From NCBI RefSeq assembly GCF_014268585.2, contig NZ_CP077092.1, positions 5,927,501-5,991,500 of the forward strand: a stretch of DNA of 64,000 bases, in the 5' to 3' direction. The translations under genes were made by a program, and so were the position numbers. Positions 17,796-25,911 of the stretch are shown here, one piece after another. The stretch is from Pseudomonas iranensis (lineage in GTDB: Bacteria > Pseudomonadota > Gammaproteobacteria > Pseudomonadales > Pseudomonadaceae). Each line of letters begins with the position of its first letter. Position 1 is the stretch's first letter. A model generated the notes under the pieces. It searched no databases. It was not told the DNA's origin and was given only the letters and a program-made list of their open reading frames with translations.

Positions 17796-18461
17796 TTAGC
17801 GCACGCTGCTGCTGAAGCTGCTCGCCCCCGGCAGTTCGAGGACGATTTCATCGCCGACGTTCAGCGGGCCGACGCCCACTGGCGTGCCCGTGAGGATCAC
17901 GTCGCCGGCCTGCAACGAGAAGCAGCCGGCCATGTGCTGGATCATCGGCACGATCGGGTTGAGCATCGCGCTGCTGTTGCCGTCCTGGCGCACTTCGCCG
18001 TTGATGGTCAGGCGGATGCCGATGTCGGTCAGGTCAGCGAAGGTGCTGCCGACCACAAACGGCGCGATCACCGCCGCGCCGTCGAACGACTTGGCGATTT
18101 CCCACGGCAGGCCCTTGGCTTTCAGTTCAGCCTGCTTGTCGCGCAGGGTCAGGTCCAGCGCCGGGGCGAAGCCGGAGATCGCATCGAGGACTTCTTCACG
18201 GCTTGGTTTGGTCGACAGCGGCTTGCCGATCAACACGGCGATTTCCGCTTCGTAGTGCACCGAACCGCGCTCGGTCGGAATGCTGAAGCCGCCTTCCAGC
18301 GGCACCACGCAACTGCCCGGCTTGATGAACAGCAGCGGCTCGGTCGGCACCGGGTTGTCCAGTTCCTTGGCGTGCTCGGCGTAATTGCGGCCAATGCACA
18401 CGACTTTCCCGATCGGGAAGTGAATGCGCGTGCCGTCGACGTACTGGTGCTGATAGCTCAT
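17796..18461 (-). CDS. Fumarylacetoacetate hydrolase family protein
   Basis: 221 residues, the compact single-domain form. The metal-binding and catalytic region shows GRNYAEHAKELDNPVP, EGGFSIPTERGSVHYEAEIA (acidic metal ligands) and DVILTGTPVGVGPLNVGDEI, the FAH C-terminal signature. Members act as acylpyruvate hydrolases, oxaloacetate decarboxylases or 2-hydroxyhepta-2,4-diene-1,7-dioate isomerases. The position next to the D-2-hydroxyacid-type dehydrogenase and serA is conserved in Pseudomonas and suggests a central-metabolite clean-up role, which is inference. Confidence 0.85.
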   Translation of the reverse strand: MSYQHQYVDGTRIHFPIGKVVCIGRNYAEHAKELDNPVPTEPLLFIKPGSCVVPLEGGFSIPTERGSVHYEAEIAVLIGKPLSTKPSREEVLDAISGFAPALDLTLRDKQAELKAKGLPWEIAKSFDGAAVIAPFVVGSTFADLTDIGIRLTINGEVRQDGNSSAMLNPIVPMIQHMAGCFSLQAGDVILTGTPVGVGPLNVGDEIVLELPGASSFSSSVR

Positions 18462-18502
18462 TTACCGACTCCTGCCTTTATTGATTCAACAGAGATTACC
18501 GA

Positions 18503-19897
18503 TCAAACCGGGAAAATCTTGCCCGGGTTCATGATGCCGTTCGGGTCGAACACTGCCTTGACCGCTTTCATGTACTCGATTTCGGCCGGCGAGCGGCTGT
18601 AGGTCAGGTAATCACGCTTGGTCATACCGACGCCGTGCTCGGCCGAGATCGAGCCGTTGTACTTCTCGACGGTTTCAAACACCCACTTGTTGACGGTGGC
18701 GCACTTGGCGAAGAACTCGTCCTTGCTCAGGTTTTCCGGCTTGAGGATGTTCAGGTGCAGATTGCCGTCGCCAATGTGGCCGAACCAGACGATTTCGAAA
18801 TCCGGGTAGTGCTCGCCAACGATCGCGTCGATTTCGCGCAGGAACGCCGGCACTTTCGAGACGGTAACCGAGATGTCGTTCTTGTACGGCGTCCAGTGGG
18901 AAATGGTTTCGGAGATGTACTCGCGCAGCTTCCACAAGTTGTGCAGTTGGGTTTCGCTCTGACTCATCACGCCGTCGAGCACCCAGCCCTGCTCGACGCA
19001 GTGTTCGAAGGTTTCCAGCGCGCTGTTGGCCACTTCTTCGGTGGTCGCTTCGAATTCCAGCAGGGCGTAGAACGGGCACTCGGTCTCGAACGGCGCTGGC
19101 ACGTCGCCGCGGCCCATGACCTTGGCCAGGGCCTTGTCGGAGAAGAATTCGAAAGCGGTCAGGTCGAGCTTGCCCTGGAAGGCGTGCAGCACCGGCATGA
19201 TCGAATCGAAATCGGCGGTGCCGAGCACCATGGCCGTGAGGTTTTTCGGCGCGCGATCAAGGCGCATGGTCGCTTCGACGACGAAACCGAGCGTACCTTC
19301 GGCGCCGATGAACAGCTGACGCAGGTCGTAACCGGTGGCGTTCTTGATCAGGTCCTTGTTCAGTTCGAGCACGTCGCCCTTGCCGGTGACGACCTTCATG
19401 CCGGCCACCCAGTTGCGGGTCATGCCGTAGCGAATCACTTTGATCCCGCCGGCATTGGTGCCGATATTGCCGCCAACCTGGCTGGAACCCGCCGAGGCGA
19501 AGTCGACCGGATAGTACAGGCCGTTTTCCTCGGCGACGTTTTGCAGATGTTCCGTGACCACGCCCGGCTGGCACACGGCGGTGCGGTCGGTGAGGTTGAC
19601 GTCGAGAATCTGGTTCATGTAATCGAACGAAACCACCACTTCGCCATTGGCCGCCACCGCAGCGGCGGACAACCCGGTGCGCCCGCCGGACGGCACCAGC
19701 GCGACCTTGTGAGTGTTGGCCCAACGCACCACGGCCTGGACTTGCTCGATGGTCTTGGGAAACACGATGGCGCTCGGCGCCGGGGCGAAGTGCTTGGTCC
19801 AATCCTTGCCGTAAGTGTTCAGGGAGTCGGCGTCGGTGAGGACTTTGCCAGGCTCAACCAGGGTCTTCAGTTCATCAATCAGCGCAGGATTGGTCAT
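18503..19897 (-). CDS. FAD-linked dehydrogenase, probable D-2-hydroxyglutarate dehydrogenase
   Basis: 464 residues from the ATG at 19897 (MTNPALIDELK); upstream in-frame starts add a non-conserved decapeptide. VAO/PCMH FAD fold: VPSGGRTGLSAAAVAANGEV, DFASAGSSQVGGNIGTNAGG and GAEGTLGFVVEATMRL. The C-terminal oxidase domain has FGHIGDGNLHLNILKP and GSISAEHGVGMTKRDYL, which contain the metal and substrate ligands of GlcD/D2HGDH enzymes. In Pseudomonas the enzyme beside serA oxidises D-2-hydroxyglutarate that SerA makes from 2-oxoglutarate. It is divergent from serA with a shared promoter region. D-lactate is an alternative substrate. Confidence 0.88.
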   Translation of the reverse strand: MTNPALIDELKTLVEPGKVLTDADSLNTYGKDWTKHFAPAPSAIVFPKTIEQVQAVVRWANTHKVALVPSGGRTGLSAAAVAANGEVVVSFDYMNQILDVNLTDRTAVCQPGVVTEHLQNVAEENGLYYPVDFASAGSSQVGGNIGTNAGGIKVIRYGMTRNWVAGMKVVTGKGDVLELNKDLIKNATGYDLRQLFIGAEGTLGFVVEATMRLDRAPKNLTAMVLGTADFDSIMPVLHAFQGKLDLTAFEFFSDKALAKVMGRGDVPAPFETECPFYALLEFEATTEEVANSALETFEHCVEQGWVLDGVMSQSETQLHNLWKLREYISETISHWTPYKNDISVTVSKVPAFLREIDAIVGEHYPDFEIVWFGHIGDGNLHLNILKPENLSKDEFFAKCATVNKWVFETVEKYNGSISAEHGVGMTKRDYLTYSRSPAEIEYMKAVKAVFDPNGIMNPGKIFPV

Positions 19898-19973
19898 CGA
19901 CAGAACTCTCGAACAATTCATGGTCATCCTGAGAACGCTTCACGTCGCAGGAATGAGTGTTTAGCGGGGTGGC

Positions 19974-19985
19974 TATGCTAGCATA
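19974..19985. promoter_or_regulatory. Palindromic TATGCTAGCATA between the dehydrogenase gene and serA
   Basis: A perfect 12-base palindrome in the 205-base divergent gap. Each half reads TATGCT on its own strand, a good -10-like hexamer, so overlapping back-to-back promoters are possible. On the minus strand TTGGGC at 20004-20009 is 18 bases away; no convincing plus-strand -35 is seen. It could equally be an operator. Confidence 0.4.
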
Positions 19986-20102
19986 CCGACCCCGCAGGAC
20001 AGTGCCCAAGGCCAGATCCGCGGTGACGGCTTTGTTGCCGTGCGGGTCAGCTCCAGGCTGCTCCCTCCCTGCCATTTTTCTCCGGGATACAGGTTTACGC
20101 AG

Positions 20103-21332
20103 ATGAGCAAGACTTCTCTCGATAAGAGCAAGATCAAGTTCCTTCTTCTCGAAGGCGTCCACCAATCGGCTGTCGACGTCCTCAAGGCGGCGGGCTACAC
20201 CAGCATCGAATACCTGACTGGTTCCTTGCCGGAAGCCCAGCTCAAGGAAAAGATCGCTGACGCTCACTTCATCGGCATTCGCTCGCGCACGCAACTGACC
20301 GAAGAGATCTTCGATCACGCGAAGAAACTGGTCGCGGTCGGCTGTTTCTGCATCGGCACCAACCAGGTTGACCTCAGTGCGGCCCGCGAGCGCGGTATCG
20401 CCGTGTTCAACGCGCCGTACTCCAACACCCGCTCCGTAGCGGAACTGGTACTGGCCGAAGCGATCCTGCTGCTGCGCGGCATCCCTGAGAAAAATGCCTC
20501 CTGCCACCGTGGTGGCTGGATCAAGTCCGCCGCCAACTCGTTCGAGATCCGTGGCAAGAAGCTGGGCATCGTCGGCTACGGCTCGATCGGCACGCAGCTG
20601 TCGGTGCTGGCTGAAGGCTTGGGCATGCAAGTGTTCTTCTATGACACCGTGACCAAGCTGCCACTGGGCAACGCTACGCAGGTCAACAACCTGCACGAGC
20701 TGCTGGGCATGTCCGACATCGTCACCCTGCACGTACCGGAAACCGCCGCCACTCAGTGGATGATCGGCGAGAAGGAAATCCGCGCCATCAAGAAGGGCGG
20801 CATCCTGATCAACGCTGCACGGGGCACCGTGGTCGAGCTCGACGCCCTGGCGGACGCGATCAAGGACAAGCACCTGATCGGCGCGGCCATCGACGTGTTC
20901 CCGGTGGAGCCCCGCTCCAACGACGAAGAGTTCGAAAGCCCGCTGCGTGGCCTCGACAACGTGATCCTGACCCCGCACATCGGTGGCTCGACCGCCGAAG
21001 CGCAAGCCAACATCGGTCTGGAAGTGGCGGAAAAACTGGTCAAGTACAGCGACAACGGTACTTCGGTGTCGTCGGTCAACTTCCCGGAAGTGGCCCTGCC
21101 GGCTCACCCTGGCAAGCACCGCCTGCTGCACATCCACGAGAACATCCCGGGTGTGATGAGCGAGATCAACAAGGTCTTCGCCGAAAACGGCATCAACATC
21201 TCCGGTCAGTTCCTGCAGACCAACGAGAAGGTTGGCTACGTGGTGATCGACGTCGACGCCGAATACTCGGAGCTTGCGCAAGAGAAGCTGCAACACGTCA
21301 ACGGTACTATCCGTAGCCGGGTGCTTTTCTAA
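20103..21332 (+). CDS. serA: D-3-phosphoglycerate dehydrogenase
   Basis: 409 residues from the ATG at 20103 (MSKTSLDKSKIKFLLLEGVH). It oxidises 3-phosphoglycerate to 3-phosphohydroxypyruvate, first step of serine synthesis, and in homologs also reduces 2-oxoglutarate. The NAD-binding loop is GIVGYGSIGTQLSVLAEGLG; catalytic blocks include NAARGTVVELDALADAI and LTPHIGGSTAEAQ. A C-terminal ACT domain (about residues 335-409, HENIPGVMSEINKVFAENGI) is the serine-binding regulatory site. A strong terminator follows. It is divergent from the D-2-hydroxyglutarate-type dehydrogenase. Confidence 0.96.
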   Translation: MSKTSLDKSKIKFLLLEGVHQSAVDVLKAAGYTSIEYLTGSLPEAQLKEKIADAHFIGIRSRTQLTEEIFDHAKKLVAVGCFCIGTNQVDLSAARERGIAVFNAPYSNTRSVAELVLAEAILLLRGIPEKNASCHRGGWIKSAANSFEIRGKKLGIVGYGSIGTQLSVLAEGLGMQVFFYDTVTKLPLGNATQVNNLHELLGMSDIVTLHVPETAATQWMIGEKEIRAIKKGGILINAARGTVVELDALADAIKDKHLIGAAIDVFPVEPRSNDEEFESPLRGLDNVILTPHIGGSTAEAQANIGLEVAEKLVKYSDNGTSVSSVNFPEVALPAHPGKHRLLHIHENIPGVMSEINKVFAENGINISGQFLQTNEKVGYVVIDVDAEYSELAQEKLQHVNGTIRSRVLF

Positions 21333-21333
21333 A

Positions 21334-21415
21334 AGCAGCTACAAGCCGCAAGTTACAAGCGGCAAGTGAAAGCGCTTTGCCTTTACTTGCCGCTTGCAGC
21401 CAGCCACTTGAAGCT
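21334..21415. repeat. GCAAG-type imperfect palindromic repeat
   Basis: The stretch ACAAGCCGCAAGTTACAAGC and the facing TTACTTGCCGCTTGCAGC form a long imperfect inverted repeat just after the serA stop. The CAAGCGGCAAG wording is a repeat type common between Pseudomonas genes and differs from the other families here. Confidence 0.65.
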
Positions 21416-21420
21416 GAATA

Positions 21421-21453
21421 AAAAAGGGAGCCCCGAGAGGCTCCCTTTTTTTA
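21421..21453. terminator. Bidirectional terminator between serA and the DUF4399 gene
   Basis: AAAAAGGGAGCC, a short loop, then GGCTCCCTTTTTTT: a stable stem flanked by A- and T-runs so it works in both directions. Its right edge overlaps the stop codon of the minus-strand DUF4399 gene. Confidence 0.9.
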
Positions 21454-21876
21454 TTTCACGTTTACGGTGATTTTTTCCGAAACGATCGATGGGTCGAACG
21501 GCATGTGGCCGCTGTCGCCGAGGATCAGTTGCAAGGTGTGTTTGCCCGGGGCCAGTTTGATCGTGGCTTCGGTCTGCGCCTTGCCGAAATGCATGTGGTG
21601 GGCGTCAGTCGGGATCGGCGCGCCTTCGGCCGGCAAATCATCGACGTCGATCAGCAGGTGATGGTGGCCAGTGTTCTTGGTGGTGTCACCCGCCGGGGCC
21701 AGCGCGATGTTCTTGACGCCGAACTTGACCTTGAATTCCTGCGAGACGGTAGCGCCGTCCTCGGGAGAAACGATGAACACTTCAGCATCCTTCGGCGCCG
21801 GTGTCGCCGCACTGGCCAGCACCGAAACACCCATCAGCACACCGGCCAACGCTGCACGTGACAAAAAGCTTTTCAT
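21451..21876 (-). CDS. DUF4399 periplasmic protein
   Basis: 141 residues with a signal peptide (MKSFLSRAALAGVLMGVSVLASA). The mature part of about 118 residues is a single beta-rich domain carrying two histidine clusters, NTGHHHLLIDVD and TDAHHMHFGKAQTE, and HTLQLILGDSGHMPFDP, the hallmark pattern of DUF4399. No function is established; the histidines could bind metal. It is convergent with serA and has its own promoter region. Confidence 0.82.
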   Translation of the reverse strand: MKSFLSRAALAGVLMGVSVLASAATPAPKDAEVFIVSPEDGATVSQEFKVKFGVKNIALAPAGDTTKNTGHHHLLIDVDDLPAEGAPIPTDAHHMHFGKAQTEATIKLAPGKHTLQLILGDSGHMPFDPSIVSEKITVNVK

Positions 21877-22011
21877 TTTCTTCTCCAGTTTTTCCGTAAA
21901 ATCCGCACGGCCATGACAACTTCATGACCATTCGTTGTCGAAGGCACTCGACAACCATAGCAAAGCGAGCCTGAATCAGAGCGTCGCGATAATGATTTCA
22001 AAGGAGTGACC

Positions 22012-22575
22012 ATGCGCCTGCTGCCTGGCCTGATCTGCCTGCTACCCCTTCTGAGCCCGCTGGCTCACGCCGAACTGATTGATGACGTCAACGACCGTGG
22101 CGAGCTGCGCATAGCCCTTGAGGCTAATACACCGCCCTTCAATTACAAGGAAGGCGACACCCTCACGGGGTTCGAGGTCGAGCTTGGGCAACTTCTGGCC
22201 CAGGAGCTGGATGTACGCGCCGACTTCATCGTCACCGACGAGGGCGACCTGCTCCAGGGCGTTGAAAGCGGCAAGTACGACGTCGCGCTCAACCACATAG
22301 CACTGACACCCGAACTCAAGGATCGTTTCGACTTCAGCGAGCCGTACGGCGAGGTTGATGGGCAATTGTTGGCGAAGAAGGACGAGACGCCGCGGCCGAT
22401 GGTGCTGGTGCAGGCGTTGACCGAAGCGAAGCCGAAAGCGGCAGCGCCGGTGGAATTGGCGATACCGTTTCAGAAGGGTAATCCGGCGTTTCAGGCCAGC
22501 CTCAAGAGCGCGCTGGAACGGATCAAGGCGGATGGGCGGTTGGCGGCGTTGTCCGAGAAGTGGTTGAAACCGTAA
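22012..22575 (+). CDS. Shortened periplasmic substrate-binding protein (SBP family 3)
   Basis: 187 residues from the ATG at 22012, five bases after AAGGAG. A signal peptide (MRLLPGLICLLPLLSPLAHA) is followed by a good family-3 N-lobe: IDDVNDRGELRIALEANTPP, LTGFEVELGQLLAQELDV, GKYDVALNHIALTPELKDRF, DFSEPY. After QLLAKKDE the usual second lobe of about 90 residues is replaced by a linker of about 30 residues, and the C-terminal helix returns (FQASLKSALERIKADGRLAAL). Typical members are 230-260 residues. It has no transporter neighbours. It may bind ligand with one lobe only, act as a sensor, or be decaying. Confidence 0.8.
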   Translation: MRLLPGLICLLPLLSPLAHAELIDDVNDRGELRIALEANTPPFNYKEGDTLTGFEVELGQLLAQELDVRADFIVTDEGDLLQGVESGKYDVALNHIALTPELKDRFDFSEPYGEVDGQLLAKKDETPRPMVLVQALTEAKPKAAAPVELAIPFQKGNPAFQASLKSALERIKADGRLAALSEKWLKP

Positions 22576-22579
22576 GAGT

Positions 22580-22786
22580 CCCTCACCCTAACCCTCTCCC
22601 GGAGGGAGAGGGAACTGATCCGGGGATGCTTTAGAGGTACGCCGACTTGGGATTGCTATACCGAATCCGAAATCGACTGATCATGGCTTTGTCGAATCCC
22701 TGGTCGCCAAGGTCTTTCAGGTCGATGGACAGCGCCAGACACCTCGGTCGGCCCCCTCTCCCCCCGGGAGAGGGCTGGGGTGAGGG
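22580..22786. repeat. CCCTCACCCTA-ended repeat element, copy 1
   Basis: Begins CCCTCACCCTAACCCTCTCC four bases after the preceding stop codon and ends GGGAGAGGGCTGGGGTGAGG, so the ends are inverted. The interior shares AAGGTCTTTCAGGTCGATG, CGCCAGACAC and CCGAATCC with the second copy at 29007-29182, and is about 30 bases longer. Confidence 0.85.
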
Positions 22787-22799
22787 CAACGATGGCTGA

Positions 22800-23285
22800 T
22801 CAGTCCAAAGCCGCCAGAGTCACCGCCGCCTCAGCCAGCTCAAGCTCACTGAAAACCCGAACCCCATGGCGCTTGAGCAACGCCGCCGTCACCCCTTCGC
22901 CACTGACTTTAACCCCACTGAAGGAGCCGTCATACGTCAGCAGATTCCCGCAAGACGGACTGTTGGCCTTGAGCACCGCCACCCGAATGCCGTGCTTTTG
23001 CACCAGTTTCAGCGCTTGCCGTGCACCCTCGAGAAACTGCGCGCTGACATCCTCGCCATCGGTAGTGATCACAGCAGCAATGCCATCCAGCACCTCACCG
23101 CCCTGCCCGCCAGGAATCTCAGCCGCCGCCCGCGGCGTCGGCAATCCACCGGCCACCTCAGGACACAACGGCACCACGCGCCCTTCTTCGATCCACTGCT
23201 CAAGCAGATCAAACGGCCCGCTCGCGCCACCGTCATAGCGCACGCGATGGCCCAGCAGGCAGCGACTGACCAGGATCTTTTCCAT
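22800..23285 (-). CDS. DUF523 family protein
   Basis: 161 residues, complete for the family. Starts MEKILVSRCLLGHRVRYDGG, with the conserved SxCLLG near the N-terminus, then VVPLCPEVAGGLPTPR and VAVLKANSPSCGN, two more conserved Cys positions that may bind metal or an Fe-S cluster. In other bacteria the domain is fused to DUF1722. The biochemical role is not known, though some members act in 2-thiouracil catabolism. It follows the 2OG oxygenase gene by two bases on the same strand, so the pair is an operon. Confidence 0.82.
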   Translation of the reverse strand: MEKILVSRCLLGHRVRYDGGASGPFDLLEQWIEEGRVVPLCPEVAGGLPTPRAAAEIPGGQGGEVLDGIAAVITTDGEDVSAQFLEGARQALKLVQKHGIRVAVLKANSPSCGNLLTYDGSFSGVKVSGEGVTAALLKRHGVRVFSELELAEAAVTLAALD

Positions 23286-23287
23286 GT

Positions 23288-23911
23288 TCAGAACGGCTCG
23301 TTGCCACGGCGACGGAACCAGCCAGTCAGCGACAGGCGCTCGCGATGGGCCGGCAACACTTCGTGGGGCACTTCGCCGGAGAGAAACACCACCAGACAGC
23401 CGCCGGTCGGCTGTACGTCATGCACGCGTTCCTCGCCCAGGTACATGCGCAACTGGCCACCGTCCTCCGGCAACCAGGCCTCGTTGAGATAGATCACCGC
23501 CGAGACCATGCGCCGGTCATCATCGCGAAAGCGATCAACGTGCTTGAGGTAAAACGCGCCGGGCGGGTACAGGGCGAAATGGCATTCGAAATCCTCAAGC
23601 CCCAGAAACAAGCCACGATTGAGTGCCTCGCGCAGACTGTCCATCAGGCTCAGGTAACGGTCAGTGGCGTCGGCCTGACCTGGGTCGATCCACTGGATGT
23701 GATCGCCGCGAATACCTTCGCGAATCTCCGAAAACGGCCCGCGACCGACCGCTGCCGGCGCCAGCTCACCCTCGGCTTCACGTTTACGGCACTCGGCCGC
23801 CAGCGACCGGGTCAGATCGGCGGGCAGGAAGATGTTCTGCTGCGACCAGCCGTTTTCGGCCAGGTCGTCGACAATGCGTAACAGCAGCGGGTGTTCAGAG
23901 GATATCGGCAT
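23288..23911 (-). CDS. 2-oxoglutarate/Fe(II)-dependent oxygenase, prolyl-4-hydroxylase-like
   Basis: 207 residues from the ATG at 23911; an ATG three codons upstream (23920) is possible. The Fe ligands are His and Asp of HVDRFRDDDRR (about residue 125) and the distal His in EVPHEVLPAHRERLSLTGWF (about 180), where the following Arg binds 2-oxoglutarate. The double-stranded beta-helix core is visible as MVSAVIYLNEAW and GGCLVVFLSGEVP. Homologs hydroxylate proline in proteins (EF-Tu in Pseudomonas has been reported for one such enzyme), but the substrate here is not determined. It is first in a pair with the DUF523 gene. Confidence 0.85.
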   Translation of the reverse strand: MPISSEHPLLLRIVDDLAENGWSQQNIFLPADLTRSLAAECRKREAEGELAPAAVGRGPFSEIREGIRGDHIQWIDPGQADATDRYLSLMDSLREALNRGLFLGLEDFECHFALYPPGAFYLKHVDRFRDDDRRMVSAVIYLNEAWLPEDGGQLRMYLGEERVHDVQPTGGCLVVFLSGEVPHEVLPAHRERLSLTGWFRRRGNEPF

Positions 23912-24028
23912 GGCGCGCATAGTATGCCGACGGCGATAAATCCGACAGAGCCACGCAGCGCCTTGCTACGAATTCTCGACAAGTACCGGCACCGCACGGA
24001 CAATAGTCCGCTGCTGACAGGAGTCCCT

Positions 24029-24760
24029 ATGCGCCGTTTGCTTTTTTCACTGTTGATGTTCTGCGTATTGCCCGCCTGGGCGGACGGCTTTGATCAGTTG
24101 TACAAGGTCGCCGGCTGGCCAGAACAACGCGCGCATTTCAACGATGCCCTGAGCGCCGCCCAGCAGCGCTATCAGAACAGCCTGCCGCCTGCGGTATTTC
24201 AGGCGCTGGTCAACAACAGCAATCAACGCTTTGCCGCGCAGGCCATGGATCAGCGTGCCGAAGCGCAACTGCGGCAGAAACTCGCCGACCCTAAACCGGC
24301 GCTGACCTTCTTCCAGTCACCGCTGGGCAAGAAAATCGTCGCCGCCGAATTACTCGCAACCCGTCGCGATCAACTGGCAAAAAATGCTCAGGGCCTGCCG
24401 AAGATGCAGGCCAGCGACAGTCGCTTGCTGATCATCGGCCATCTCGCCCAGGCCCTGCCAGCCCGTGAGGCGGGCGCCGAGGTCAGCCTGGCGATTGCCG
24501 GCGTAGCGGCGGACAGCTTGAGTTCGATGATCCCGGGACTGCTCGGCGGTGGACAGGCGCAGGGCATGTTGAACGGTCAGCGCCAGCGGCTGATGGATCA
24601 GATCGGCGCCGATCTGAACAACACGTTGCTTTACGTGTATCGCGACTTGTCGGATGAGGAGCTCGAAGAATTTGCGACGTTTGCCGAGTCGACCGAGGGC
24701 AAGGCTTACTACCAGGCGGCACTGGCGGCGATTCGGGCGGGGTTGGCGGTCGGCCAGTGA
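24029..24760 (+). CDS. DUF2059 periplasmic protein
   Basis: 243 residues from the ATG at 24029 preceded by AGGAG; an earlier in-frame ATG at 23891 lies inside the opposite gene. A signal peptide (MRRLLFSLLMFCVLPAWA) leads an all-helical protein. The pattern FFQSPLGKKIVAAELL and LSDEELEEFATFAESTEGKAYYQ matches DUF2059-type repeats, in which a helix pair ends S/T-x-x-G-K-x-Y/L. The function is unknown. It is divergent from the 2OG oxygenase. Confidence 0.8.
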   Translation: MRRLLFSLLMFCVLPAWADGFDQLYKVAGWPEQRAHFNDALSAAQQRYQNSLPPAVFQALVNNSNQRFAAQAMDQRAEAQLRQKLADPKPALTFFQSPLGKKIVAAELLATRRDQLAKNAQGLPKMQASDSRLLIIGHLAQALPAREAGAEVSLAIAGVAADSLSSMIPGLLGGGQAQGMLNGQRQRLMDQIGADLNNTLLYVYRDLSDEELEEFATFAESTEGKAYYQAALAAIRAGLAVGQ

Positions 24761-24780
24761 TGTTCGTTACCTGAAAGATC

Positions 24781-24853
24781 GCATTCGCGAGCAGGCTCGC
24801 TCCCACAGTTGTAACGCATTCCCCTGTGGGAGCGAGCCTGCTCGCGAAGAGGC
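24781..24853. repeat. Paired REP element, GTGGG ends facing inward
   Basis: A reversed REP core, a short spacer (GCATTCCCC type), then a forward core. It lies between convergent genes. Confidence 0.9.
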
Positions 24854-24864
24854 CCTCCCAGGCA

Positions 24865-25812
24865 CTACAGATTCCTGCCCCTGATCCGCTTGCTCAAGAA
24901 TTCGAAATACTCCTCACGCATCTCCGCCGTTTCATTGGCCAGGTGATGCCGTGCCTCGGCCAGAAGCAGAATCTGCGGCCGGTCGAACTTCCATTTCAAC
25001 ACCTGCAAATTGTGCTGCCAGTCGACAGTCATGTCCGCCTGCCCCTGAATGATCAGCGGCCGTCGCGGACTTTTTTTCGCGTGCTCGACGCGGATGATCC
25101 AGCGCGACAGCGCGCCCACCCATTTGGTCGGCAGGCGCCTTGGCTGTAACGGATCGGCCTGCAGAAACGGCAGGAAATCCGGATCGTTGGAGTTCTCGCT
25201 GAAGCGTCGCGCGACCCCGCGTACAAACGGCCGCAGCAGGTAATAACTCAACTGCGACCAGGCCCACGCCCTCGGCCTTACCAATGGCGCCAGCAGAATC
25301 ACCTGCCCCTGCGCCGGGCTGTTCTCGCCATGGTTGAGCAGGTGATCGACGACAATCGCGCCACCGGTGCTTTGCCCGCACAAATGCCAAGGCTGCGGCA
25401 GCGCGATCGAGTTCGCTTCAGCAAACAGCGCCTGCAACACGTCCTGGTATTCAGAGAAATCACGAATGCTTGCCCGTGGCCCGCTCGACAGACCATGGCC
25501 CGGCAAGTCGCAGGCAATCACGGCGAAATCCTGATCCAGCGCCCACTCGATCAGATGCCGGTACAGGCCGATGTGATCGTAGTAACCGTGCAGCAGAAAC
25601 AACGTCGCCTTGACCTTCTCCGGCCACCAGCAATGGCTGACCAGCTCGTAGCCATCGACCTCGAAACGGCCCATGCCGCGCCAGACATCGCGCTCGGCAA
25701 AGTCGGTCTTGTAGAAGCGCTGATAAGCCTTCGCCTCATCCGATAACGGCTGCCACTCGGCCAATGGCTTGAGGCTCGCGCGTAAATGATCGGGGTCGAA
25801 AGTATCAGGCAT
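24865..25812 (-). CDS. Alpha/beta hydrolase, lysophospholipase/monoacylglycerol-lipase type
   Basis: 315 residues. Serine hydrolase 4-like fold with the oxyanion block FLLHGYYDHIGLYRHLIEW, then VIACDLPGHGLSSGPRASI, and the nucleophile elbow GQSTGG (WHLCGQSTGGAIVVDH). The acid and His are expected in IIQGQADMTVDWQ and EARHHLANE near the C-terminus. No signal peptide, so cytoplasmic. Likely acts on monoacylglycerols or lysophospholipids; the substrate is inferred from family only. It is convergent with the DUF2059 gene. Confidence 0.83.
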   Translation of the reverse strand: MPDTFDPDHLRASLKPLAEWQPLSDEAKAYQRFYKTDFAERDVWRGMGRFEVDGYELVSHCWWPEKVKATLFLLHGYYDHIGLYRHLIEWALDQDFAVIACDLPGHGLSSGPRASIRDFSEYQDVLQALFAEANSIALPQPWHLCGQSTGGAIVVDHLLNHGENSPAQGQVILLAPLVRPRAWAWSQLSYYLLRPFVRGVARRFSENSNDPDFLPFLQADPLQPRRLPTKWVGALSRWIIRVEHAKKSPRRPLIIQGQADMTVDWQHNLQVLKWKFDRPQILLLAEARHHLANETAEMREEYFEFLSKRIRGRNL

Positions 25813-25911
25813 GCGGACATTCCAAAGCGGTAAACGGACTTTATCGGCCTGCGATATTCATCTGTAGAGGCAGACATGGCAAGCTAGCCGGCCTTTCGAG
25901 GATCGAAAACC

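Noticed and set aside
19875..21296. 473-codon open frame opposite serA
   Set aside because: Antisense shadow of serA, which has all dehydrogenase and ACT motifs.
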